Part shown: in pieces, positions 1-6,399 of the stretch
Layout: every line of letters begins with the position of its first letter
Position numbering within the stretch: the first letter of the stretch is position 1
Source: Bacteroidota bacterium
GTDB taxonomy: Bacteria > Bacteroidota > Bacteroidia > Bacteroidales > PUMT01
Assembly (NCBI GenBank): GCA_003567115.1
Contig: PXAP01000138.1
Span: 1-9,259, forward strand
DNA: 9,259 nt
Reading direction: 5' to 3'
Position numbers and translations under genes: made by a program
Notes under the pieces: generated by a model
What the model saw: the letters and a program-made list of their open reading frames with translations, nothing else
Database searches by the model: none
Told to the model about the DNA's origin: nothing

Positions 1-639
1 ATGGATGTTGTGAATATAATAAGGAGCCACGGACATGTCGATGGACAGGAACCTGAACCGGAAATGGCCTGGCGGCTTGGCGTCACAGATAATACCACCC
101 CTCACCGGGAGGGAGGGACAGGAAATATTTGCAGCGGAAGGTCGCAGGAACTTGCAGTATATCAACTCAGAAGCTGGATGCCTGTTGAGGTGGGATCCCT
201 TGTCTGGCGCACTACTGCTGCTCCATGCGGATCGGTCCTTGTACCATGGTATTCAGGCATTACTGAAACCCCGAAGCCCTATTACAAGCAATGGGATATT
301 GAAGAAGCACTGAAAATAGATTTCCATTTCAATCCGCCGAAAGGCACCTTTGACCACGACCCTGAAAATGCCTTTGATGTATTCACGGCACTGGAAAATC
401 TTATTGACCTTAATTACACCAGAAATGTTGAAACAGCCAGGGAGGTATGGGATCCCTTTGAGCAGGATCAGTTTGATCTTCAGCCGGCCATTGAAAAAGT
501 GGCACTGGAGCTTTCAGAGAATGACCGTGAGCTGGCCGGAAAGTTTCTGACCGGTTATACCGGTTACCGCGCCCTGAAAGCTCTTGATAAAGCAAAAGAA
601 CTGGTTAACTATTTTAAAACCATACATTGGGATAATTAG
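1..639 (+). CDS. C69-family dipeptidase (secernin/PepD-like), 3' part only
   Basis: This is the C-terminal part (about 212 codons) of a family C69 peptidase, an N-terminal-nucleophile hydrolase family that cleaves dipeptides. The visible sequence includes the family-like stretch with an Ile-Cys pair (NICSGR, residues 43-48), then QELAVYQLRSWMP (49-61), a VGSLVWRTTAAPCGS segment and a VPWYSGI motif near residues 82-88. A C-terminal helical region follows, as is usual at the end of these enzymes. The catalytic N-terminal cysteine and most of the enzyme lie outside the window. The ATG at position 1 is therefore almost certainly an internal methionine, since the reading frame is open to the left edge. 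The gene ends with TAG at 637-639, and the same frame stays open for another 50 codons after it. Family assignment is by recognition of the motif order; substrate preference cannot be told from this fragment. Confidence 0.8.
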   Translation: MDVVNIIRSHGHVDGQEPEPEMAWRLGVTDNTTPHREGGTGNICSGRSQELAVYQLRSWMPVEVGSLVWRTTAAPCGSVLVPWYSGITETPKPYYKQWDIEEALKIDFHFNPPKGTFDHDPENAFDVFTALENLIDLNYTRNVETAREVWDPFEQDQFDLQPAIEKVALELSENDRELAGKFLTGYTGYRALKALDKAKELVNYFKTIHWDN

Positions 640-792
640 CATGATGACCCGGCTGTTTCAGGTGTTGCTTTTTCAGGCATGCATTATGATCCGGCAATTA
701 ATGGAACCGGACTGCTAACTGTTGATTTTCCGGTTCCCGGCGTTGCAAACTATAAAATTAAGGCTGACATTTTGTTTGTTTTTGGTTATTGA
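640..792 (+). pseudogene. Coding-like fragment in frame after the dipeptidase stop
   Basis: After the TAG of the dipeptidase the same frame continues without a stop for 50 codons to TGA at 790-792. The translation looks like the end of a real protein: DDPAVSGVAFSGMHYDPA, then INGTGLLTVDFPVPGVANYK, ending ADILFVFGY. The alternation of hydrophobic and polar residues suggests beta strands. There is no good start codon: the only in-frame ATG (679) is internal. I do not recognise the family. The most likely explanation is the 3' remnant of a gene whose front was lost by deletion. Other options are a former C-terminal extension of the dipeptidase cut off by a nonsense mutation, or chance. Confidence 0.35.
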
Positions 793-1043
793 GGCGGCTA
801 AATAAAGAATTTACTATTTTTCGACTATCCCCGGGGCAAGCCATCGGGGTATTACGCCGAAAAATTCACACTTCGTGTGACTGTAAGTTCATATATATTA
901 TTTCTATTTTACCCCGGGCATAGCCCCGCGTAATTCTTTTTATTAAAATCAGGTTACTTTTTGTAACCAGAATCAAGACCTGACAGTCCAATTGATGAAA
1001 GTTCACATTAAAGAAACCTTTGTTTAACCAAAAAAGAATCGAA
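793..1043 (+). other. Non-coding spacer with GC-rich palindromes
   Basis: No gene is seen here. The AT-rich spacer carries three hairpin-like elements: an imperfect one with arms CCCCG (829-833) and CGGGG (845-849), a perfect 6-bp stem TCACAC/GTGTGA with a TTC loop (866-880), and a second GC-rich one centred on GGGC-ATA-GCCC (916-926). The first and last are similar in sequence (CCCCGGG...GCCCC type) and look like two copies of a small intergenic palindrome. None has the classical T tract directly after it, although a T-rich stretch (TTCTTTTTATT) starts 4 bases after the last one at 931. The promoter of the downstream sigma-factor genes must lie in this spacer or earlier, but I cannot point to an exact -33/-7 pair. 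Confidence 0.5.
866..880. repeat. Perfect 6-bp hairpin
   Basis: TCACAC and GTGTGA pair around a TTC loop. It sits about 75 bases after the end of the coding-like tail. It could be a weak transcription end or an RNA-stabilising hairpin for the upstream transcript, but no T run follows it. Confidence 0.4.
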
Positions 1044-1376
1044 ATGGTTGAAATTTTAGTTCCTGTCTCCTTTTTTGCCATGATTGTTCTGATTGTTTAT
1101 TTCACCAGCAGGTATAAGCATCAGACCAAAAAGGCAATTATTGAAAGCGGAGGTAACATCGAGCTTCCAAAAAGAAAATTTCCATTGCTGGAAATCGGAT
1201 TGACGGTTTTAGGTATAGCCGTTGGGTTGGCAGCTGCCGTTATTCCACAGTTAAGCAATCTTCCGGATGCTGCAACAGGCTTGCTGACCGGAGCGAGCAT
1301 ATTGCTTTTCGGAAGCCTGGGATTGTTATTGTCATTTTTTATCAGGAAGAAACTTGAAAGAAAAGAGCAACAATAA
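1044..1376 (+). CDS. DUF6249-like small membrane protein
   Basis: A 110-residue integral membrane protein. It has one helix at the N terminus (about residues 4-21), a short cytoplasmic-type segment rich in Lys/Arg (22-46, with AIIESGG), and a hairpin of two helices (about 49-68 and 77-99), ending in a basic tail (RKKLERKEQQ). The layout of N-terminal helix, an 'IE(K/S)G' segment and a helical hairpin fits the DUF6249 family of Bacteroidota, whose genes often sit beside ECF sigma-factor genes. The assignment is from overall pattern, not a search. I chose ATG at 1044 because it gives a typical start; an in-frame TTG at 1020 would add eight residues. The 3' end overlaps the probable start of the sigma-factor gene by about 20 bases, indicating cotranscription. 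Biochemical function is unknown; a role as a membrane partner of the sigma factor is inference. Confidence 0.7.
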   Translation: MVEILVPVSFFAMIVLIVYFTSRYKHQTKKAIIESGGNIELPKRKFPLLEIGLTVLGIAVGLAAAVIPQLSNLPDAATGLLTGASILLFGSLGLLLSFFIRKKLERKEQQ

Positions 1377-1938
1377 TGATTTTTTGATTTTAGATAAGAT
1401 CAGGGAAGGCGATACATCTGCTTTCAGGGAAATTGTTGAAAAGTACAAAGATGTATCCTTTTCCCTGGCTTGTTCTATCCTGAAAAATGAGCATGAAGCT
1501 GAAGATGCTTTGCAGGATTCGTTTATTAAAGTGTATAGAAACATAAAAAATTTCAGGCAGGAATCCTCCTTCTCCACCTGGCTGTACAGGATAGTGGTTA
1601 ACACCTGCCTGACCATGGCAAGGAAAAGTAAAAAAATGGATTATCATAACGATAATGATTACCCGGAACATGATTTTAGTTTTGATCATAACACAGGATT
1701 TGACAACCTGGTAGTTTCAGAGAGAAAAAGGATTGTCAATCTGGCATTTGAAAGAATGAAACCTGATGAAGCCCTTTTATTGAGGCTTTATTACCTGGCA
1801 GAACTTGATATAAAAGAAATAAAAGAAATCAGCGGTTTTTCAGAATCCAATATCAAAGTTATTTTACACCGCGGAAGAAAAAACCTGCTTAAAGATTTAC
1901 AGAAAATAATTGGTAAAGATTTAAAGAAAGCATTATGA
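1354..1938 (+). CDS. ECF-type RNA polymerase sigma factor
   Basis: A 194-residue extracytoplasmic-function (group 4) sigma-70 factor. Region 2 spans about residues 22-90, with EHEAEDALQDSFIKVYRNI (core binding) and SSFSTWLYRIVVNTCLTMAR (-10 recognition). An acidic, histidine-rich linker (about 95-120) follows, then region 4 at about 127-183 with LLLRLYYLAELDIKEIKEI and a helix-turn-helix ending SNIKVILHRGRKNL. Length and domain order are normal. The best start is a TTG at 1354, preceded by AGGAAGA at 1344-1350. No in-frame ATG exists near the beginning, and the ATG created at the upstream gene's stop (1376) is in the wrong frame. The gene overlaps the DUF6249-like gene before it and, by an ATGA, the membrane-protein gene after it, so its translation is probably coupled to both. 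Its targets are unknown; the FetAB-like genes downstream are an obvious candidate. Confidence 0.93.
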   Translation: MKEKSNNNDFLILDKIREGDTSAFREIVEKYKDVSFSLACSILKNEHEAEDALQDSFIKVYRNIKNFRQESSFSTWLYRIVVNTCLTMARKSKKMDYHNDNDYPEHDFSFDHNTGFDNLVVSERKRIVNLAFERMKPDEALLLRLYYLAELDIKEIKEISGFSESNIKVILHRGRKNLLKDLQKIIGKDLKKAL

Positions 1939-2288
1939 AAGAGCATAATATCAGAAATATCATAAAGTATGGCATAGAATCGCCGTCAGCTGGTTTTACC
2001 GATGAATTAATGGAAAAAATCGTCACTGATTACAGCATTATCAGGAGAACACGTTCGGCTATTGTTCTGCTGTCACTGGGCTGTCTGGCCTGTTCACTTT
2101 TATTGATACTTCTTATAACATTTCCTGAATTTAATGTTTACGGCTACACATTCAGATTATCACCGGTAATCATTCAGGTTCCCGGAACACTATTTCTGTT
2201 GTACCAGGTCAGCCAGATATACAGGATTCACGAGTTCGTTACGAAATTGAATAATCTTAAGCTGACAAATAATTTAACTACATGCTGA
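1935..2288 (+). CDS. Small two-helix membrane protein, probable anti-sigma partner
   Basis: A 117-residue protein starting at the ATGA overlap with the sigma-factor stop. The N-terminal cytoplasmic part (1-40) contains SPSAGFTDELMEKIV, resembling the 'P-x-x-DFT-x-x-(V/L)M-x-x-I' segment common in small membrane proteins encoded after ECF sigma genes in Bacteroidota. Two transmembrane helices follow (about 41-63 and 75-95) and a polar tail ends TNNLTTC. No zinc-binding HxxxCxxC motif of classical ZAS anti-sigma factors is present. Anti-sigma activity is therefore inferred from position, coupling and topology only. The last two sense codons and the stop lie inside the first copy of a perfect 32-bp direct repeat, so the present C terminus may have been shaped by the repeat. 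Confidence 0.72.
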   Translation: MKEHNIRNIIKYGIESPSAGFTDELMEKIVTDYSIIRRTRSAIVLLSLGCLACSLLLILLITFPEFNVYGYTFRLSPVIIQVPGTLFLLYQVSQIYRIHEFVTKLNNLKLTNNLTTC

Positions 2289-2311
2289 TTTGATATGACA
2301 CCCGAGATATA
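2280..2311 (+). repeat. 32-bp direct repeat, copy 1
   Basis: First copy of a perfect 32-bp direct repeat (begins ACATGCTGATTTGATATGAC, ends CCCGAGATATA). It covers the last two sense codons and stop of the preceding membrane-protein gene. The match to copy 2 stops sharply at both edges: T versus G before it, G versus C after it. Confidence 0.95.
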
Positions 2312-2490
2312 GGGAACACAAACCCGGATGTTAAAATTGTACACCGGATCAGACATGCTGATTTGATATGACACCCGAGATATACACTGAACAGCATTTA
2401 AGGGCCGGTTATAACTGACAATTGAAATATTCACCATGAAAAATCACCACTTCAGGCATAAAACCGGAGAGGTGCCGGACATTGGATATA
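2289..2490 (+). promoter_or_regulatory. Spacer between sigma group and FetAB-like genes
   Basis: About 200 bases without a convincing gene, in an otherwise tightly packed five-gene row. The spacer holds the rest of the first repeat copy, the entire second copy, and near its end a GGAGAGG (2466-2472). That motif is 9 bases before a TTG at 2482 and 18 bases before the ATG at 2491. The length and the repeat make an additional promoter or regulated leader plausible. A 29-codon frame starting at ATG 2436 overlaps the start of the ATPase gene. No terminator hairpin is evident, so readthrough from the sigma genes is possible. Confidence 0.4.
2353..2384 (+). repeat. 32-bp direct repeat, copy 2
   Basis: Second, identical copy, 41 bases after the first (73 bases start to start), in the spacer before the ABC ATPase gene. 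It is about 106 bases upstream of that gene's ATG, where an operator or promoter element would be plausible. It also contains TTTG (2364-2367), like a Bacteroidota -33 element, but I see no matching -7 TAnnTTTG at the right distance. Confidence 0.95.
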
Positions 2491-3084
2491 ATGATAAAAT
2501 TAAAAAACATTTCACTGTCTTTTAACAATATAAGTGTTTTAAAAGACCTCACTTTCACCATTGAAAGAGGTGAGACGGTTTGCTTTGCAGGTCCTTCCGG
2601 AATAGGAAAATCGTCAATTCTGAAAATGTTGCAGGGTTATATTTTACCGGATACGGGTCTGATCGAAGTAAACGGCATGGAGCTCAATAATACAAATATT
2701 AAAGAAATCAGGTCACTGATGGCATACCTGCCACAAAATGTAAATCTACCCGTCGGTGATGGTAATGAGTTGCTTAAGCTAATAAGAGCAATGGAAAAAA
2801 AAGATCGTGTAAATTATTTTATTGAAGAACTTGGGCTGCCGGCCTGTATACTTGGGCAACGGTTCGATGAAATGAGCGGAGGCCAAAAGCAGCGTATTGT
2901 TATAGCCATATGCCTTTCTATTGAACGGGAAATTATTTTACTTGATGAGCCCACATCCTCTCTGGATAAAGATTCAATAAGGAAATTAATCAACCTGACA
3001 CACAGCCTTGACAACAAGACTATCCTGTCTTCTTCTCACAACCGGGAATGGATCGATTCTTCCCATAAAACTATAATGTTATAA
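2491..3084 (+). CDS. fetA: ABC transporter ATPase, FetA/YbbL-like (putative metal exporter)
   Basis: A 197-residue ABC ATPase that energises the adjacent permease. Counting from ATG 2491, it has Walker A GPSGIGKSS (34-42), a Q-loop glutamine in YLPQN (82), the signature MSGGQKQR (128-135), Walker B IILLDEPTSSLD (148-159) and the H-loop histidine in SSSHN (183). All ATPase residues are intact. It is short, like FetA/YbbL ATPases, and is paired with a UPF0014 permease, which is what identifies it. FetAB of E. coli is reported to export iron and aid oxidative-stress resistance; the metal here is not known. I placed the start at the ATG giving MIKLKNISLSF, a typical ABC beginning. A TTG at 2482 has the better-spaced GGAGAGG upstream and would add three residues. 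The permease begins 7 bases after the stop. Confidence 0.85.
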   Translation: MIKLKNISLSFNNISVLKDLTFTIERGETVCFAGPSGIGKSSILKMLQGYILPDTGLIEVNGMELNNTNIKEIRSLMAYLPQNVNLPVGDGNELLKLIRAMEKKDRVNYFIEELGLPACILGQRFDEMSGGQKQRIVIAICLSIEREIILLDEPTSSLDKDSIRKLINLTHSLDNKTILSSSHNREWIDSSHKTIML

Positions 3085-3091
3085 CGATGAT

Positions 3092-3883
3092 ATGACAGAC
3101 ATCGGTATTTTTAACCTCACCCTTGGCTTCACAATTCTAGCGATACCCGTGCTTGTATTTCATTATTACCGGGTCAGGATGGTAAAAGATCTGTTTATTA
3201 GTGTTGCACGGATGGTAGTACAATTATTTCTGGTAGCTGTTTACCTTGAATGGATATTCGAAATTAACAACCCCTGGATCAATTCCCTGTGGGTTTTTAT
3301 CATGGTCCTGATTGGTGCGGGCACTATAGTTCACCGGGTAAGGCTTAACTGGTATATTTTCCTGTTACCTTTTATCCTGGCGGGACTTTTATCAATGGCA
3401 ATTATTGATGGATTCTTCCTGGGACTTATAATACAACTTGACTATTTTTTTGATGCCCGGTACTTTATCCCGATTTCAGGTATGGTGCTGGGTAATTCCA
3501 TTAATCATAATATCGTCGGACTGACTACTTATTTTGACGGTTTGTCTCAACGCAAAGAACTTTACTATTTTATTCTTACCAACAGCGGAAGCCGGAAGCA
3601 CGCTATTCGCCCCTACATACAGGAGGCACTTATAAAAGGTCTCAACCCTTTGCTGGCTAACATGTCCGTCATCGGACTGATTTCACTGCCCGGCATGATG
3701 ACCGGACAAATTCTGGGAGGAGCATCACCCGCCACTGCCATCAAATATCAGGTCATGATCATGGTCGCTATATTTGCTGGATGTACTATGATTTTAATTA
3801 TGAGTGTTTTGTACTCCAACTTTTTTGTGTTTGACGGGTATGGTAATATCAGGCCTTTACGTAAAAAAAAATCAGGGAAATAA
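3092..3883 (+). CDS. fetB: UPF0014 permease, FetB/YbbM-like (putative iron/metal export)
   Basis: A 263-residue inner-membrane permease with about seven hydrophobic segments. Family hallmarks are visible: FISVARMVVQLFLVAVYL (35-52), PISGMVLGNSINHNIVGL (127-144), and the conserved late segment with SLPGMMTGQILGGASP (198-213) followed by AIKYQ (216-220). These match the FetB/YbbM (UPF0014) family, and the length is normal. It ends with a basic tail (LRKKKSGK). Together with the ATPase encoded 7 bases upstream it should form a complete ABC exporter; no solute-binding protein gene is nearby, consistent with export rather than uptake. Substrate is inferred from E. coli FetAB and could be another metal. 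The gene is convergent with the serine hydrolase gene. Confidence 0.9.
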   Translation: MTDIGIFNLTLGFTILAIPVLVFHYYRVRMVKDLFISVARMVVQLFLVAVYLEWIFEINNPWINSLWVFIMVLIGAGTIVHRVRLNWYIFLLPFILAGLLSMAIIDGFFLGLIIQLDYFFDARYFIPISGMVLGNSINHNIVGLTTYFDGLSQRKELYYFILTNSGSRKHAIRPYIQEALIKGLNPLLANMSVIGLISLPGMMTGQILGGASPATAIKYQVMIMVAIFAGCTMILIMSVLYSNFFVFDGYGNIRPLRKKKSGK

Positions 3884-4014
3884 TATTTACGGGATCACCT
3901 GATATGATTATCCCTAAAAGATTCAGCAAAATGACTAATGCCTGCTTACTGATAAAAATGACCAGGGAATAATATTGGCTCATGGCTGAATAAGACGGTA
4001 CAAATAAAAACAGT
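3884..4014. other. Short spacer between convergent genes
   Basis: This is 131 bases between the FetB-like stop and the hydrolase stop on the other strand. GGGAT (3891-3895) can pair with ATCCC (3910-3914) across a 14-base loop, but the stem is short and has no T tract on either strand. I see no convincing terminator. Confidence 0.5.
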
Positions 4015-6189
4015 CTACCATAATAAATTATAAAACCGGAAAATCCAGGTAAGTGAAACTGCCGCCAGCATATAGAGACTGTAATGGATCCTGCCTGATA
4101 TTTTCCACCATCTGTTTTTCCATGCAATCACACAGCAGATAATAACCGGCACGGACAGCAGGGCAAGAACAAGAGGCAGCACGCCGGGCAGAAGGGTAAG
4201 AAATGATGTACGGCCAAGTGCTGCCATGGGCAGTTGATAGACAGGATCGGGCCTCCCTGTAACAGCCACTGACCATAACATAAGCAATACCAGGATGGCA
4301 TGCAGGAGGATGACCCGTTTTGCCGTCCGGCTTTTTGCCCGCCATGAACCACCTTTCTTACCGGCAGCATCAGCCTTTTTATATACTTTACGGCCGGATG
4401 CCGGATCAGCCATTTTTTGAGCCCTACGGTCAACCTGAGCATCATCTTTTTCTCCGGCCTTCCGGCGGAAAATTATCACCATACCAGTTACAGCATAAAA
4501 TATCAGAGTGCCGAAAGCAATAAAAACTGAGAAGCCGGTAATAAGTGCCGCGAACCCCGCAGTTGCATAAAATGGCATACGGATATATGTGACCGGTCCG
4601 TCAGTCGCCAGCATTAACCGCCCAAAAGGATCGGTAGTTGCAACAAGATACTGCAGTGGGCCCATAGGATAATCTGCCGGACCATCCAGATTTTTAAAAA
4701 TTCCTGCCTGCACCTCCGTGAAACGGTAACCTGACCCTGTAAGATCAATAACCAGGCCATTCTCCGGATCTTCCTTCATCAATTCTTCAGCAGAGCGTGT
4801 CAACAAAAGATCAACATCAAGCTCATCTTCACTGTATAATCCTACCCTTAATACCCCGGAAATTAAATTCAGCACCTTCTCTTCACCGGTTTCAACCCGG
4901 CGGCTCTGCTGGTATTCACCCTTCAGCCTATCCAAAGAAGGAGCAGCCGGCGCCGGAGGAGTGGTACCGGGTATAGCCTCCCGGCCGTTAACCAGATGTT
5001 TCTTTTCCTTACCGGGGAAAAACTCCTGCATAAAGGCATTAAATAACTCAGGGGGACCCGTGAAATTTCCTCCGCTGTAGACTATAAAAAGACCGGTTCC
5101 GGATTCAGGAAGCAGGTAAAAGCCTGCATCAAAAAGGGTTGAACTTCCCGGATGAAATACCACTCTTCGGCCGTTAAGGGTGTATTCCATCAATCCGTGC
5201 GCCATGCCGCCCAGGAGAGTATGATGGGTATAGAGCAGCGAATGCATCTGCCTTACCGTCTCTTCCTTTAAAATATTTACTCCACCGGTAAGATGTGCCG
5301 TCATAAACCGCGCCATATCCTCAGCCGTAGTACTCAGTCCCCCGGCAGGCCCCGGCATGATTTCAAAGCCTCCTTCTTTGAACTCCCCTTCAACCATACG
5401 GTATGCCCCCACCAGCTTATCCTGCAGTTCCGGTGGCAGCGGCTGGCTGAAGCTGCTGTGTTCCATGCCCAATGGAGCGAAAATATTCTTTTCTATATAT
5501 TCCCCGAAAGGGAGACCACTTAAGCGTTCAACAATATAACCCGCCAGAGCGGTCCCATAATTTGAATAAGCCATTACCGTGCCGGCCGGAAATATGCGGG
5601 CAGGCATGTGCCTTACCAGGTACTCCCTGAGTGTTAAGGCATCTGCCGGTTCAAGTAAAAAAAGCGCTTCAAGCACATCTTCAAAGCCTGCAGTATGCGA
5701 CATAAGATGCCTCATGGTTACAGGTGCGGGCTGGTAACGCCTGCCCTTGCCATGTATCCGGCGGGGCAGCTCAAAATCAATATATTCGTTAACATCCCGG
5801 TCAGGATCGATCAGCCCCTGCTCCACAAGTTGCATCACCGCGGTCCACGTAAAAATCTTGGCAACCGAGCCGGTGCGGAACAGGCTGGTTTTCGGGTCGG
5901 CTGCTTTCCCGGTATCCAGGTCAGCATAACCATATCCTTTCATAAAGACAATTTCACCTTCAGCCACCAGCGACACTGAAGCATTTGGCAGATCCCGGCT
6001 GCTCACCAGCTCCTGCATCAGGCTGTCAATAAATTCTGCCCATTTTCGGTGATCCGGATTGGCTCCGGCGTGAAGCCCTGAAAAACCAGGCCATGAAAGC
6101 ATCAGTAATAAAACCATCAGGAAGGAAAACAGCAACCGCAAGGCTTTGCTGAAAATATTATGTTGCTTATGTTTTATGTTCTCCTCCAT
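4015..6189 (-). CDS. Serine beta-lactamase-like hydrolase with C-terminal membrane region
   Basis: A 724-residue protein of the serine beta-lactamase / class C / DD-peptidase-like superfamily (Pfam Beta-lactamase type). An N-terminal hydrophobic helix (about 17-36) is a signal peptide or anchor. The catalytic domain spans about 45-395. It has the nucleophile motif S108-V-A-K111, the YSN motif Y208-S-N210, and HPG (346-348) in place of the KTG box, as in esterase/peptidase members. A proline/alanine-rich linker (about 407-418) leads to a beta-rich region (420-535). A C-terminal region has helices at about 541-575, 627-645, 662-690 and 702-722, with a very basic, charged loop (574-625) between the first two. 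This fits the large membrane-attached 'serine hydrolase' proteins of environmental bacteria that act on peptides or esters outside the cytoplasm. True beta-lactam resistance is not implied. The start is ATG 6189; GGAGGAG lies just inside the coding region, so it does not help. A coding-like fragment overlaps the start. Confidence 0.88.
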   Translation of the reverse strand: MEENIKHKQHNIFSKALRLLFSFLMVLLLMLSWPGFSGLHAGANPDHRKWAEFIDSLMQELVSSRDLPNASVSLVAEGEIVFMKGYGYADLDTGKAADPKTSLFRTGSVAKIFTWTAVMQLVEQGLIDPDRDVNEYIDFELPRRIHGKGRRYQPAPVTMRHLMSHTAGFEDVLEALFLLEPADALTLREYLVRHMPARIFPAGTVMAYSNYGTALAGYIVERLSGLPFGEYIEKNIFAPLGMEHSSFSQPLPPELQDKLVGAYRMVEGEFKEGGFEIMPGPAGGLSTTAEDMARFMTAHLTGGVNILKEETVRQMHSLLYTHHTLLGGMAHGLMEYTLNGRRVVFHPGSSTLFDAGFYLLPESGTGLFIVYSGGNFTGPPELFNAFMQEFFPGKEKKHLVNGREAIPGTTPPAPAAPSLDRLKGEYQQSRRVETGEEKVLNLISGVLRVGLYSEDELDVDLLLTRSAEELMKEDPENGLVIDLTGSGYRFTEVQAGIFKNLDGPADYPMGPLQYLVATTDPFGRLMLATDGPVTYIRMPFYATAGFAALITGFSVFIAFGTLIFYAVTGMVIIFRRKAGEKDDAQVDRRAQKMADPASGRKVYKKADAAGKKGGSWRAKSRTAKRVILLHAILVLLMLWSVAVTGRPDPVYQLPMAALGRTSFLTLLPGVLPLVLALLSVPVIICCVIAWKNRWWKISGRIHYSLYMLAAVSLTWIFRFYNLLW

Positions 6190-6397
6190 ATTTTTTCATT
6201 GTGTATCTCCATAAGTTATGAGAACCGGTAATTGTTCCCGGCTCAACATTTTCAAACCTAAGTAAATCGGGAGGTAAGTCATTGGTCGTAAGCTGATCAA
6301 AATGCGGAGGCAATTCTCCGGTTCTGCGTAACCAGCTTTCCCGAATCGGATTCTCAAAAGGTGCTTCACCCTCTATACCGGGTTCAGGTCCCCGGTT
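6167..6397 (-). pseudogene. Coding-like fragment without start between fucosidase and hydrolase
   Basis: Minus-strand frame that runs open from within the 3' end of the fucosidase gene to a TAA at 6167-6169, overlapping the hydrolase start by 23 bases. Outside the fucosidase it reads about 76 codons of protein-like sequence: FENPIRESWLRRTGELPP (near its beginning), then HFDQLTTNDLPPDLLRFEN, then EPGTITGSHNLWRYTMKKYG. The composition (Pro, Trp, Arg, acidic residues) is far from that of a random spacer. No ATG, GTG or well-placed TTG precedes the coding-like part, so it is probably the remnant of a gene. The 'TGxLPPxFDxL' pattern loosely recalls the N-terminal segment of secreted alpha/beta-hydrolase (acetyl-xylan-esterase-like) proteins of Bacteroidota, but this is a weak impression. 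It could also be expressed through coupling to the fucosidase. Confidence 0.4.
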
Positions 6398-6399
6398 TC

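Noticed and set aside
637..639. Recoding or readthrough of TAG after the dipeptidase
   Set aside because: TAG also ends the serine hydrolase with no clear continuation, other genes use TAA and TGA normally, and no stop-suppression signal is visible.
866..1081. A 71-codon minus-strand open frame
   Set aside because: It covers a hairpin-rich spacer and the start of the DUF6249-like gene, and its translation looks like chance.
2280..2384. Start of a CRISPR array
   Set aside because: Only two copies occur, one overlaps a coding sequence, and there are no further spacers or cas genes.
3891..3914. Bidirectional terminator between the convergent genes
   Set aside because: The stem has only five pairs with a 14-base loop and no T run on either strand.
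3849..4127. A 92-codon minus-strand frame at the convergent gene ends
   Set aside because: Most of it overlaps the hydrolase and FetB-like genes in other frames; the hydrolase C terminus in its own frame is a sensible membrane helix.
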